From Streptomyces sp. NBC_01268 (GTDB taxonomy: Bacteria; Actinomycetota; Actinomycetes; Streptomycetales; Streptomycetaceae), in the NCBI RefSeq assembly GCF_036240795.1, contig NZ_CP108454.1:3906001-3970000 (forward strand): a DNA stretch of 64,000 nucleotides, given 5' to 3'. Below, one piece after another: positions 46,631-54,399 of the stretch (its first letter is position 1; each line of letters opens with the position of its first letter). Both the position numbers and the translations under genes were made by a program. Under the pieces are notes generated by a model. The model had not been told where the DNA came from. It did not search any database and was given only the letters and a program-made list of their open reading frames with translations.

Positions 46631-47880
46631 GCGCGGGCCTCCAGACCGGCGGCCCGGAGGACCCCGCGACTGCGCTGGTCCGGGATCGACTTGTACGCGG
46701 CGGCCACCCGTACGAGCCAGGCGACCTCGCCGTCCTGGTCGGTGGCGTGCTTCGTCTCGAAGGCGGCGGCCTTCCCGGCGGGGGTGCCGTCGGCCTTGGC
46801 GACCAGGGCCGCCTTGATCCAGTAGGCGTCGGCGAGCGCGTCGGCCTTCCCGGGGGCCGCGTCCTCCCCCGCCGCGGCGTCCTTGGCGGCGGTCAGCAGG
46901 CTGTCGGGGACGTAGTGGCGCAGCTTCTCGACCGCGTCGGCGATGTCGGCGGCCCAGCGGTCGACGCGCAGGTCCGCGGGGGTGTCGAAGCGGGTCAGCT
47001 CGCGGCCGAGCGAGGCCGGCGGGGCGAAGGGCTGGTCGGGGAAGGCGGTCATGAGCTCGCGCCACAGGGGGTGCAGGTTGACCTGGGCCCGCCACAGTCG
47101 GGCGCGGCGCCAGCCCTTGCTGAAGGCGGGGAGCGAGGCGCCCAGCGCGAAGAAGGTGAAGAGGACCAACTGGGCGGCCTCGGTGGCCTCGTCGAAGGCC
47201 AGCGCGAAGCTCTCGCTGGGCCGGTCGACGACGCTGATCCAGAGGAAGAGGGTGCGGCTGAGGGTGTAGCCGACGCCGATGAACATCGCGAAGGTCATCA
47301 TGCCGAGGCCGACCCGGAGGTGGAGCAGCTTGGCGTCGGCCGTGGCGAGGGCCCACTGGTAGGCGCAGACGGCGGACGCGGCGCCCAAGTACAGGTAGAA
47401 GACGCTCATGTAGAGCGTGGCGCCCCACTGGCCGGCGTGTTCGGCGACGAACCGGTCCGCGGGCACCGAGCGGTCCACCACCGTGAAGAAGAGCGCGGTG
47501 AGGAGGACGAGGGTGACCACGGAGGCCTTGGCGGCCACCTGCTGGATGAAGCGCGCGAAGCGGACGTGGCGGGGGACCGGGCCGCCCTCGGGGAAGTGCC
47601 CGTAGATGGCGACGATGTAGCTGAGGATGGCGAGGATCGCGATGGTGGACGTGTAGTGCTTGATCAGCACCGCGAGGTCCACGACGGGGCTGTTGTTGAG
47701 GCCTATGCGGACGACCTGCGTCTTGGTCCACAGGGCGACGGCGAAGCCCGCGTAGCAGCCCCACAGGGCGCGGCGGCGCTTGTCCTCCTCGTCGCCCCAG
47801 AGTGCGGCCGGCATGCGCCACAGGGCGACGGCGGTCATCAGACCGGCGATGAGGTAGCCGGCGAGGTCGAGCGCGGTCAC
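46627..47880 (-). CDS. MAB_1171c-family putative transporter
   Basis: 417 residues from a GTG; GAGGAAC upstream. Residues 1-240 contain about seven membrane helices (LDLAGYLIAGLMTAVALW … AAQLVLFTFFALGASLPAF). The C-terminal 170 residues are cytosolic and helical (LWRAQVNLHPLWRELMTAFPD … DIADAVEKLRHYVPDSLL). This matches actinobacterial MAB_1171c-type proteins, which recur next to XRE regulators and ImmA/IrrE peptidases. What they transport, if anything, is unknown. It is the third gene of a four-gene minus-strand cassette. Confidence 0.82.
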   Translation of the reverse strand: MTALDLAGYLIAGLMTAVALWRMPAALWGDEEDKRRRALWGCYAGFAVALWTKTQVVRIGLNNSPVVDLAVLIKHYTSTIAILAILSYIVAIYGHFPEGGPVPRHVRFARFIQQVAAKASVVTLVLLTALFFTVVDRSVPADRFVAEHAGQWGATLYMSVFYLYLGAASAVCAYQWALATADAKLLHLRVGLGMMTFAMFIGVGYTLSRTLFLWISVVDRPSESFALAFDEATEAAQLVLFTFFALGASLPAFSKGWRRARLWRAQVNLHPLWRELMTAFPDQPFAPPASLGRELTRFDTPADLRVDRWAADIADAVEKLRHYVPDSLLTAAKDAAAGEDAAPGKADALADAYWIKAALVAKADGTPAGKAAAFETKHATDQDGEVAWLVRVAAAYKSIPDQRSRGVLRAAGLEARA

Positions 47881-47948
47881 GTGAGTTCCTCGGGAAGGGG
47901 GCTGGGGGACGGGCGACGGGTGACGGGCGGCCGGTCAGGGCGGACGCG

Positions 47949-48497
47949 TCACGGCGCGGCGCGGCGGAAGAAGCCGCGCCGGCGGTGGGCCACCGGTCTG
48001 GAGAGCGAGTTGGCGAGGCGGCCGACCATGTCGTCACTGGTCACGTCCCGGGCCATGCGGGGGATGAGGGAGGCGCCGAACTCGGCGATCCGCTCGTCGT
48101 GGGTGTCGTACTGCGCGCGGGCCTGGACCGTGTCGGAGGAGAGCACCCGCTTGATGAGCGAGGTGTCGAAGACCGGCAGCAGCTGCCGCAGTCGGTCGGC
48201 GTCCAGGCTGGTGCCGTGGTCGAACCACTCGTGGCACAGCTCGTGCAGGATCACGTGCTGGGTCTGGTACGCGGTGGGGCGGCGCCGGTAGAGCACGTAG
48301 CTGGTGGTACCGGACTTCAGGCGCAGGCCGCAGGCCGCGTTGACGCGTGCCAGTCGTTCGGGCAGCTCCTGGAGGACGATGGTCCGGCCGCGGGCCGCCT
48401 CCATGTTCGCCACCAGGCCCTCGATGGTGAAGGGGGCGGGGATGGGAAGGTCAGCCAGCCCGGCTTCGCACTCTTTGCGCAGTTCACGCAGGGACAT
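47949..48497 (-). CDS. ImmA/IrrE-type metallopeptidase
   Basis: 182 residues from the ATG of MSLRELRKECEAG (AGAGG five bases upstream); an earlier ATG at 48533 has no site. The zinc motif HELCHEW (HExxH) is intact about 100 residues in, followed by a helical C-terminus with acidic DERIAEFGASLIPRMA. ImmA/IrrE proteases typically cleave a partner XRE-type repressor after a signal. The gene upstream encodes just such a regulator, 87 bases away. Confidence 0.88.
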   Translation of the reverse strand: MSLRELRKECEAGLADLPIPAPFTIEGLVANMEAARGRTIVLQELPERLARVNAACGLRLKSGTTSYVLYRRRPTAYQTQHVILHELCHEWFDHGTSLDADRLRQLLPVFDTSLIKRVLSSDTVQARAQYDTHDERIAEFGASLIPRMARDVTSDDMVGRLANSLSRPVAHRRRGFFRRAAP

Positions 48498-48583
48498 TGA
48501 GGCCTCTTGGTCGTCGTCACGCGTGTGTGACATGCGGTCGGCGAGTTTAGCCAACGCGGCTTGCCGACAGAGAGGCGCGTGCG

Positions 48584-49042
48584 CTAACTCCCGGGTCTCC
48601 CGTCCTCTGCGGCGGGGTCCGGGTGCTGCTCGGCCTTGGTGTCCGCGAGCAGGGAGAGGGCGAACTCCAGCAGTTCGGCCGGGAGTCCGTCGTCGTCGAC
48701 GCCGCGGCCGGCGACGCCGCTGATCTCGCCGGTGCGCCGCTTGGCGAGGAACCGGAGCCCGGCGACGACGTCGCCGACGACCTCCGACTCCTCCTTGAAG
48801 AACCGCCAGTCCACGCCGAAGCCCAGTCCGAGTGCCTTGAGGATCTCCTCGGAGGGCTGGGTGACCTTCCCGGCCAGGATGTTGGAGAAGTAGCTGTGGG
48901 AGAGGGAGCCGCCGCGCTCCTTGACCAGCTCGGCGAAGGTCCGCCCGGACACCTTCTGGCCGGGGAAGGTCTTCTCCAGCATGTACTCGACCTTCTGCCG
49001 CAACGACTGCAGCTCAGGCACGTGTTCGTCGCCGATGTCCAT
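48584..49042 (-). CDS. XRE-type helix-turn-helix regulator
   Basis: 152 residues; weak ribosome site (GGTAACCGGG). The helix-turn-helix is GRTFAELVKERGGSLSHSYFSNILAGKVTQPSEEILKALGLGFGVDWRFF (about 33-82), followed by an acidic helical C-terminus (LPAELLEFALSLLADTKAEQHPDPAAEDG). It probably represses its own cassette through the inverted repeat at 49074-49092 and is the likely substrate of the adjacent ImmA/IrrE peptidase. Confidence 0.87.
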   Translation of the reverse strand: MDIGDEHVPELQSLRQKVEYMLEKTFPGQKVSGRTFAELVKERGGSLSHSYFSNILAGKVTQPSEEILKALGLGFGVDWRFFKEESEVVGDVVAGLRFLAKRRTGEISGVAGRGVDDDGLPAELLEFALSLLADTKAEQHPDPAAEDGRPGS

Positions 49043-49073
49043 CCCGGTTACCTACGTTCGCATCCTGCACCGG

Positions 49074-49092
49074 CGCAAGTGCCGGGCTTGCG
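49074..49092 (-). promoter_or_regulatory. Inverted repeat before the XRE cassette
   Basis: CGCAAG (49074-49079), TGCCGGG, CTTGCG (49087-49092), 32 bases upstream of the XRE start and near a TTAACA-like -35 element. Candidate operator for the XRE protein. Confidence 0.55.
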
Positions 49093-49125
49093 TAAACACT
49101 CTACGTCACTGTTAACTGCAAAAAA

Positions 49126-49162
49126 CACGGCCAGGGCACCACAGGGGAGTGCCCTGGCCGTG
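49126..49162 (-). terminator. Intrinsic terminator for the Shedu-like unit
   Basis: CACGGCCAGGGCAC (49126-49139) and GTGCCCTGGCCGTG (49149-49162), a perfect 14-bp stem. On the minus strand it runs into TTTTTTGCAG, a true T-tract, so it ends transcription from the right before the XRE promoter. Confidence 0.9.
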
Positions 49163-49216
49163 CACCACGCCCGCGCGCCGCCCGGCCGGACCCGCCGCCC
49201 GGCACCGCCTAGAGGT

Positions 49217-49252
49217 GTAGCCCTTCGCGACGGGGGATGCGCGAAGGGCTAC
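49217..49252. other. Second hairpin in the gap after the Shedu-like unit
   Basis: GTAGCCCTTCGCG (49217-49229) and CGCGAAGGGCTAC (49240-49252), a perfect 13-bp stem with a ten-base loop. It lies between the partner-gene stop and the terminator at 49126-49162. It could be a backup terminator or part of a small RNA. The rest of 49163-49342 holds no gene. Confidence 0.55.
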
Positions 49253-49342
49253 CCGTGCAGTATGCCAGCCCCTCGGGGGCCGCTCCACAGGGCGCCCGGC
49301 CCTCTCGGGCCCCGGCCGAACCCCCGCCGGATCAGGGCCGGA

Positions 49343-49681
49343 TCAGCGCCGCAGGTGGCGGGAGGCGGCCAGGCAGGAGGCGAGCCAGCTCGCCTCGGCG
49401 CGGTCGATGATCAGGCCCTCGACGGTGATCAGGCCGTCCAGCACGCCGTCCGGGAGGCCGGCCCCCGTGCCGCCGACCCGGATCGAGTGGTCGCCCACGC
49501 GGTACAGCTGCCAGTCCATGTCGCTGTGCCAGAGGCGGGCGGTCCTCTCGCCGCGGCGCTGGGCGAACACGAGCTCCTCGCCGTGTTCGTTGAGGAAGTA
49601 GCCGGTGTAGTCCTCGCTCCTGATGTCACCGCCGCACAGGCCTGCCAGGTGCCGCTCGATCGTGGAAGGGGTGTCGGTCAC
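49343..49681 (-). CDS. Small partner protein coupled to the Shedu-like gene
   Basis: 112 residues from a GTG that overlaps the upstream stop (GTGA) with GGAG five bases before. Motifs such as IERHLAGLCGGDIRSEDYTGYFLNEHGEELVFAQRRGERTARLWHSDMDWQLYRV and GLIIDRAEASWLASCLAA suggest a compact alpha/beta fold. No transmembrane helix. The family is not recognised. Tight coupling implies a shared complex or an immunity/regulatory role for the nuclease-like protein; this is inference. Confidence 0.7.
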   Translation of the reverse strand: MTDTPSTIERHLAGLCGGDIRSEDYTGYFLNEHGEELVFAQRRGERTARLWHSDMDWQLYRVGDHSIRVGGTGAGLPDGVLDGLITVEGLIIDRAEASWLASCLAASRHLRR

Positions 49682-50931
49682 GGCCGCTCCTCGGTGCGCC
49701 GGGCCGCCGAGAGCGTCAGCATGCGCTCCGCCGACTCCAGCAGCATCCCGTACGTGATCACTTCGATCCTCGTCTGGTGCGCGTCGTACGTGCGCAGGGT
49801 CTCCGCGAGCTCCTGGGGCGTGATGTCCGCCGGCAGGTATCCCGGATGCCCGATCACCACCGTCGCCGAGGCCCGGCGGGTGTCCACGCCGTGCTCCTTC
49901 AGGATGGCCTCGCGGTTCTCGTCCAGGGTCCTGAGGTAGTTCTGGGCCTGGGACACCGCCCAGTGCACCTGCGCGCCCAGCATCAGGTGACCGCCACGCC
50001 GGAGGACCAGGGGCGTGACGGCGGCCCGCTTGAGCTCCACCACGTGCAGGGAGCCGTCGCCGCGCAGCAGCGGGATGTCGAGGACCGCGTCCGGCGCGTA
50101 CCTGCGGCGGGCCAGCTCCGACACGTACGCGCCGCCGAAGATCCACTCCTGGTCCTTGAGGCGGGCGTGCAGGGCTCCCTCCGAGCTGTCCGGGTCCTCC
50201 ACGACGGCCCGCAGGGCCGCGAGGCCCGCCCGCCGGGCCCTCAGCTCCAGCATCTGGGCCAGCAGCCCCGCGTCGGCGTCCGCCAGCAGGTCGCCCACCC
50301 GCCGCGCCGCCTCGGCGGAGGCGGGGCGCGGGAGGTCCCGCAGGACCAGCTCCATGTGCCCGAACTGCTGCAGCGAGCTCCGCTCCTGCGCGGACAGCCG
50401 GATGCCGCCTCCTCCCGCGCCTCCTCCCGCGCCTTCTCCCGCGCCTTCTCCCGCGCCCTCGCCCCCGCCGTCGCTCACGTGCTCCGAGGACAGGGCCAGC
50501 CCCCGGAACAGGTCCCTCGCGTCCGCCGCCGTCGCCTCCGGATCGTCGCGGCACAGCTCGTCCAGCACGGCCACCGCCCGCTCGGCCCCCAGCTCCAGCA
50601 GCCTGCGCATGTACGCCTCGCCGCGTCGGCGCGCCCGCTCGTCGTACTTCGCCTCGAGCACCGTCAGGAACATCTCGCCGCCCGCGTACGCCGCGAAGTC
50701 CTGGAAGCGCCGCGCGAGCGCGAAGTCCTGGCACAGCAGGGCCTCTTGCGCCGCGTCCTCCAGGGCGTTCACCAACGGGCGGCCCTTGCCGTACGTCGCC
50801 GCGCCCCGGGCCCGGCCGCCCATGACCCGCAGCACCTCGTCGACGCGCGCCCGCACGGTCGGCTCCGCCGTCAGCTCACGGGAGGTCTCCACCAACTGCT
50901 GGAGGGTGAAGCTGGATCGGAAGGTCCTCAT
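49678..50931 (-). CDS. Shedu-like (DUF4263) PD-(D/E)xK nuclease
   Basis: 417 residues. The C-terminal part (about 235-400) has the Shedu/DUF4263 layout: EGALHARLKDQEWIFGGAYVSELARRRY, then APDAVLDIPLLRGDGSLHVVELKRA, in which Asp … E-x-K form the PD-(D/E)xK centre, and VSQAQNYLRTLDENREAI. SduA proteins with this domain give single-gene anti-phage defence by nuclease action. The N-terminal 140 residues are helical, then comes a Gly/Glu repeat linker (GEGAGEGAGEGAGGGAGGGG) encoded by a 12-base tandem repeat. Defence function here is inferred from family; a housekeeping role is not excluded. Confidence 0.75.
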   Translation of the reverse strand: MRTFRSSFTLQQLVETSRELTAEPTVRARVDEVLRVMGGRARGAATYGKGRPLVNALEDAAQEALLCQDFALARRFQDFAAYAGGEMFLTVLEAKYDERARRRGEAYMRRLLELGAERAVAVLDELCRDDPEATAADARDLFRGLALSSEHVSDGGGEGAGEGAGEGAGGGAGGGGIRLSAQERSSLQQFGHMELVLRDLPRPASAEAARRVGDLLADADAGLLAQMLELRARRAGLAALRAVVEDPDSSEGALHARLKDQEWIFGGAYVSELARRRYAPDAVLDIPLLRGDGSLHVVELKRAAVTPLVLRRGGHLMLGAQVHWAVSQAQNYLRTLDENREAILKEHGVDTRRASATVVIGHPGYLPADITPQELAETLRTYDAHQTRIEVITYGMLLESAERMLTLSAARRTEERP

Positions 50932-51178
50932 GCCGCGACTCTAGGGGCGACCACTGACAGCGGGGTCCGGCCGGATCCGCACGCGCCCGCCGCCCGCAGC
51001 TCTTGATCATTCCGGGGATTCCCGTCCAAAGGGGCGGAAGTGCAGGGAACCCGGGCTCCTCTCTCCCCGTCTCCCCCCACGGGAAGAAGTCCGGCGTCCG
51101 CGGTCAGAGTGACACCAGGCGGACCTCGCTCGTTTAACGGCCAGACGGTTCACAGGATCCGCACACTGGGGGCGAACG
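50932..51178. promoter_or_regulatory. Divergent intergenic region
   Basis: About 250 bases between the Shedu-like gene and the GT2 gene, holding both promoters. CATTCCGGGGATTCCCG near 51009 is a small imperfect inverted repeat. No gene is seen. Confidence 0.4.
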
Positions 51179-52834
51179 ATGAAGGTCCCGGCACAGCCAA
51201 CGGTCTCCGTTGTCCTGCCTGTCTACAACGCGATGCCCTACCTCCGGCTGACGCTCCATTCGATCGAGCAGCAGACCGTGGGCCTGGACGCCCTGGAGGT
51301 CGTCGCCGTGAACGACGGCAGCACCGACGGCAGCGGCGAGGTGCTCGACGCCTGGGCCGCCCGGCATCCGGGGCGGGTGAAGGTCGTGCACCAGGAGGCC
51401 TCCGGCGGCCCGAGCCGGCCGCGGAACGTCGGGCTCGACCACGCCACCGGCCGGTACGTGTTCTTCGTGGACGGCGACGACTGCCTCGGCCCCGAGGCGC
51501 TGGAGCGGCTCGTCGCCATGGCCGAGCGCAACGGCTCCGACACCGTGCTCGCCAAGCTGGTCGGGGTCGGACGGCGGGTGCCCAAGCAGGTGTTCGCGAA
51601 GAACGTCGACCGGGCCGACCTGTCCAAGGGCGACGTCTACTACACCCTCATGCCGTTCAAGCTGTTCCGCCGCGAGGTCATCGAGAAGCACGGCCTCCGC
51701 TTCCCCGAGCACATGCGGATCAGCGAGGACCAGCACTTCGTCGCCCGCGCCTACCTGCACAGCAAGGTCATCTCGATCGTCGGCGACTACGACTGCTACT
51801 ACGTCGTCAAACGCGGCGACGACGGCAACATCACCGCCGACGGCATCGAGTTCGGCACCGCCCTGCGGCAGGCCGCCGAGATGGTCGAGCTGGTGAAGGG
51901 GATGACCGGGCCCGGACCGCTGCGCGACCACCTCGTCGGGCGGCACGTCAACGTCGAGATGATCCGCCGCTTCGGCCAGGGCTTCCTCGACGCCGGCGCC
52001 GACGAGCGCAAGCAGCTCGTCGAGCTCGCCCGGCCGCACGCCCGGGAGTGGATCGGGCCCGGCGTCCTCGCCCGGATGCCCGTCCACGAGAAGCTGATCG
52101 CGCACTGCCTGCGCGAAGGGCTCGTCGACGAACTCGCCGCCGTCGTCCGCTGGCAGCTCGCCGGCCGGCCCGGCAAGGCGCTCGTCCGGGACGGGCGGGT
52201 GTACGCCGCCCCGCCCTACCCGCCGGCCGACTCCCCCGCGTACGGGGAGCTGTGCGACATCACCGGCCAGACGCTCGGCGCCAGCCCGCGCCGCCGGGTC
52301 GACCGGCTCGCCTGGCGCGGCACCGTGCTCGAACTCTCCGGGTACGCCTATCTCGACCAGGTCGACACCGACGACCTGGTCACCGAGGTCGTCCTGCGGC
52401 ACACCACCAGCGGCCGCGAGCTCGCCGTCACCGCCGAGCAGACCCCCTCGCCGCACCTCACGGTCAGCCGCGGCAGGGAGACGTACGACTACGGGCGGGC
52501 CTGCTTCCGTGCCTCCGTCGACCTGGCCGGCGCCGACGGCGGCGGGCCGCTCCCCAAGGGCGACTGGCAGCTCTCCCTGCGCTGCACCGCGCACGGACTG
52601 ACCGCCCGCGGCGCCCTCGGCAACGCCCTGGGCGGCAAGGTCAGCAAGCGGGCCGACGAGCACGCCGTCACCCTGCCCGGCACGTCCAAGCGGCTGCACA
52701 CCGTACGGGTCGGGCCCAGCGACGGCGAGCTGGTGCTGCGGCTGCGGCCCGCGCACTCCGCCGTCTCCGCGTACGCCGCCAGCTTCGGCTGGAAGGCGGC
52801 GCGGGCCGTGCGCGCGCGGATCAACTGGAAGTGA
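51179..52834 (+). CDS. Family 2 glycosyltransferase, teichoic-acid-type
   Basis: 551 residues. The GT-A domain occupies 1-240: VSVVLPVYNAMPYLRLTLHSIEQQT, VNDGSTDGSGE, ASGGPSRPRNVGLDHATGRYVFFVDGDDCL (DxD) and RISEDQHFVARAY. The rest is a helical segment plus a beta-rich C-terminal domain (about 365-520) of the kind appended to glycosyltransferases that build wall polymers. No membrane helix. It probably adds sugars to a teichoic acid-like or capsule polymer. Its 3' end overlaps the convergent membrane-protein gene by 14 bases. Confidence 0.88.
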   Translation: MKVPAQPTVSVVLPVYNAMPYLRLTLHSIEQQTVGLDALEVVAVNDGSTDGSGEVLDAWAARHPGRVKVVHQEASGGPSRPRNVGLDHATGRYVFFVDGDDCLGPEALERLVAMAERNGSDTVLAKLVGVGRRVPKQVFAKNVDRADLSKGDVYYTLMPFKLFRREVIEKHGLRFPEHMRISEDQHFVARAYLHSKVISIVGDYDCYYVVKRGDDGNITADGIEFGTALRQAAEMVELVKGMTGPGPLRDHLVGRHVNVEMIRRFGQGFLDAGADERKQLVELARPHAREWIGPGVLARMPVHEKLIAHCLREGLVDELAAVVRWQLAGRPGKALVRDGRVYAAPPYPPADSPAYGELCDITGQTLGASPRRRVDRLAWRGTVLELSGYAYLDQVDTDDLVTEVVLRHTTSGRELAVTAEQTPSPHLTVSRGRETYDYGRACFRASVDLAGADGGGPLPKGDWQLSLRCTAHGLTARGALGNALGGKVSKRADEHAVTLPGTSKRLHTVRVGPSDGELVLRLRPAHSAVSAYAASFGWKAARAVRARINWK

Positions 52835-54293
52835 GCGGGGTCCCCTCGTCGCCGGGACCGCCCCGTCCCACGGTCGGGCCGCCCCCGCCTTCCGCCGGGC
52901 CCCGGGGATCCGCCGGGACGGACGGACCTGACGGACCCGACGGACCCGAGGGACCCGACGGACCCGACGGACCCGAGGAGCCCGAGGGGCCCGACGGACC
53001 GGCCGGGTCCACCGGTCGGGCGGGCTCCTTCGGCGCCTCCGCCAGGAACTCCGTCACCGCGAAGGCGAAGAGCAGGGCGAGCGCCAGGCCGACCACCACC
53101 CAGCCCGTGGGGTACGACCAGAGCACGTACGTCAGCACGGCCGCCGCCACCAGCACCCAGACGATCCACCGGCGGTGGCGGCCGACGAACGGGCCCACCG
53201 GGCCGGTGCGGAAGCCCGCGTGGTCGGCGGTCGTACGGGCCGCGCCGATGCCCGAGTGCCACACGCCCCGCACCAGCGTGGCGTACTTCCCGGGGCCGGA
53301 GAGCCAGGCGGCGAGCGCGACGACCACGCCGAGGACGGCGACCATCCGCACCGAGGTGCGCAGGTAGCGGATCAGGATGTCGTAGACGGAGCCCGCGGCG
53401 GCCGGGGAGACGCCGTTGGGCAGGGCGTTGAGATAGACCGTGCGGAACACGGTCAGGCCGATCCCGAGGACCAGCGCCCCGGCGACGACGCCGAGGGCCG
53501 CGGCGACCAGGCTGCGACGCCGGTGGGTGGCGAGCAGGACGCCTCCCGCGATGAGCACGACGGCGATCACCGGCAGCCAGAAGCCCATCTTCTGCAGGAG
53601 CGCGAAGCCGGTCTTCACCTTCCCGATGTCGTCGGCCTGGACGAGGGTGAAGTCGGTGTGGACCTCGGGGATCTTCCCCGCCACGGTCAGACCGGAGTCG
53701 ACCAGCCGCTGTTTGACCTGGTCGACGACGGGCGCGAGGTCCAGGGTCACCGTGTTCTGCTCGATCTTCACGGCGCCCTCGTCGCTGCCGGTGAGGGCCC
53801 GGTCGAGGGAGGTGTGGACGGCGCGGTTGGCCTCGTCCCAGATGTTCTGGAAGGTGCCGGAGGCCACGATCTCCTGCGTCTTCTCGTGGACGAAGCTGCC
53901 GACCGCGCCTTCGAGGGAGTCGCCCAGCTTGCCCAGGGCCTTCTCCAGGACCGGGCGCTGCTCGGGGGCGACGCCTTCGAGGAGGTCGCCGAGGTCGATG
54001 TGCTCCATGACCACGTTGGTGACGCGGGTGGCGACGGCGGCCTGGACGTCGGCGTCGCTCGCCAGCGGGGCGACCGTGGACACGTACCGGTTCGTGTCGC
54101 CGAGCAGGTCGGCCGTCCAGGCCGCGACCAGGCTCAGCGGGGCCAGGACGCAGCCGATGACGATGAGGAGCGCCGAGAAGAAGGCGCGCACCCGGTGGTG
54201 GGCGGGGGCAGGTGGGCGCGCCACCGCCTCCGCCTCCAGGGCGGCCACCCGGGCCCTCAGCGCAGCGAGTTCGTCGTCACCACCGGTAGTCAT
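52821..54293 (-). CDS. Membrane protein with large extracytoplasmic domain and Ser-Gly-Pro repeat tail
   Basis: 490 residues; GGAGG precedes the ATG. A short coiled coil (DELAALRARVAALEAEA) and a membrane helix (FFSALLIVIGCVLAPLSLVAAW) lead to an extracytoplasmic domain of about 190 residues (DTNRYVSTVAPLASDADVQAAVATRV … EVHTDFTLVQADDIG). Four or five further helices follow, and a cytosolic tail of repeated SGP units encoded by GACGGACCC-type nonamers (about 52919-52990). This is a common streptomycete membrane protein architecture of unknown function. Transcription converges on the GT2 gene with overlap. Confidence 0.78.
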   Translation of the reverse strand: MTTGGDDELAALRARVAALEAEAVARPPAPAHHRVRAFFSALLIVIGCVLAPLSLVAAWTADLLGDTNRYVSTVAPLASDADVQAAVATRVTNVVMEHIDLGDLLEGVAPEQRPVLEKALGKLGDSLEGAVGSFVHEKTQEIVASGTFQNIWDEANRAVHTSLDRALTGSDEGAVKIEQNTVTLDLAPVVDQVKQRLVDSGLTVAGKIPEVHTDFTLVQADDIGKVKTGFALLQKMGFWLPVIAVVLIAGGVLLATHRRRSLVAAALGVVAGALVLGIGLTVFRTVYLNALPNGVSPAAAGSVYDILIRYLRTSVRMVAVLGVVVALAAWLSGPGKYATLVRGVWHSGIGAARTTADHAGFRTGPVGPFVGRHRRWIVWVLVAAAVLTYVLWSYPTGWVVVGLALALLFAFAVTEFLAEAPKEPARPVDPAGPSGPSGSSGPSGPSGPSGPSGPSGPSVPADPRGPAEGGGGPTVGRGGPGDEGTPLTSS

Positions 54294-54399
54294 GCCGCCT
54301 CCGGAGTCGTTCCGGCGCACGGCGAGACGCCGCGGCCGATCATCCCGATTGTGTGCGGTGCGCGAAGGTCTGTCGCTTCGAGCGCGGCCATTTGGGATC

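Noticed and set aside
40605..46825. Very long open frames on both strands across the two-component/ABC region
   Set aside because: They are shadow frames of high-G+C genes: low-complexity Arg/Gly/Pro translations, no domains, and wholly overlapped by genes with clear motifs.
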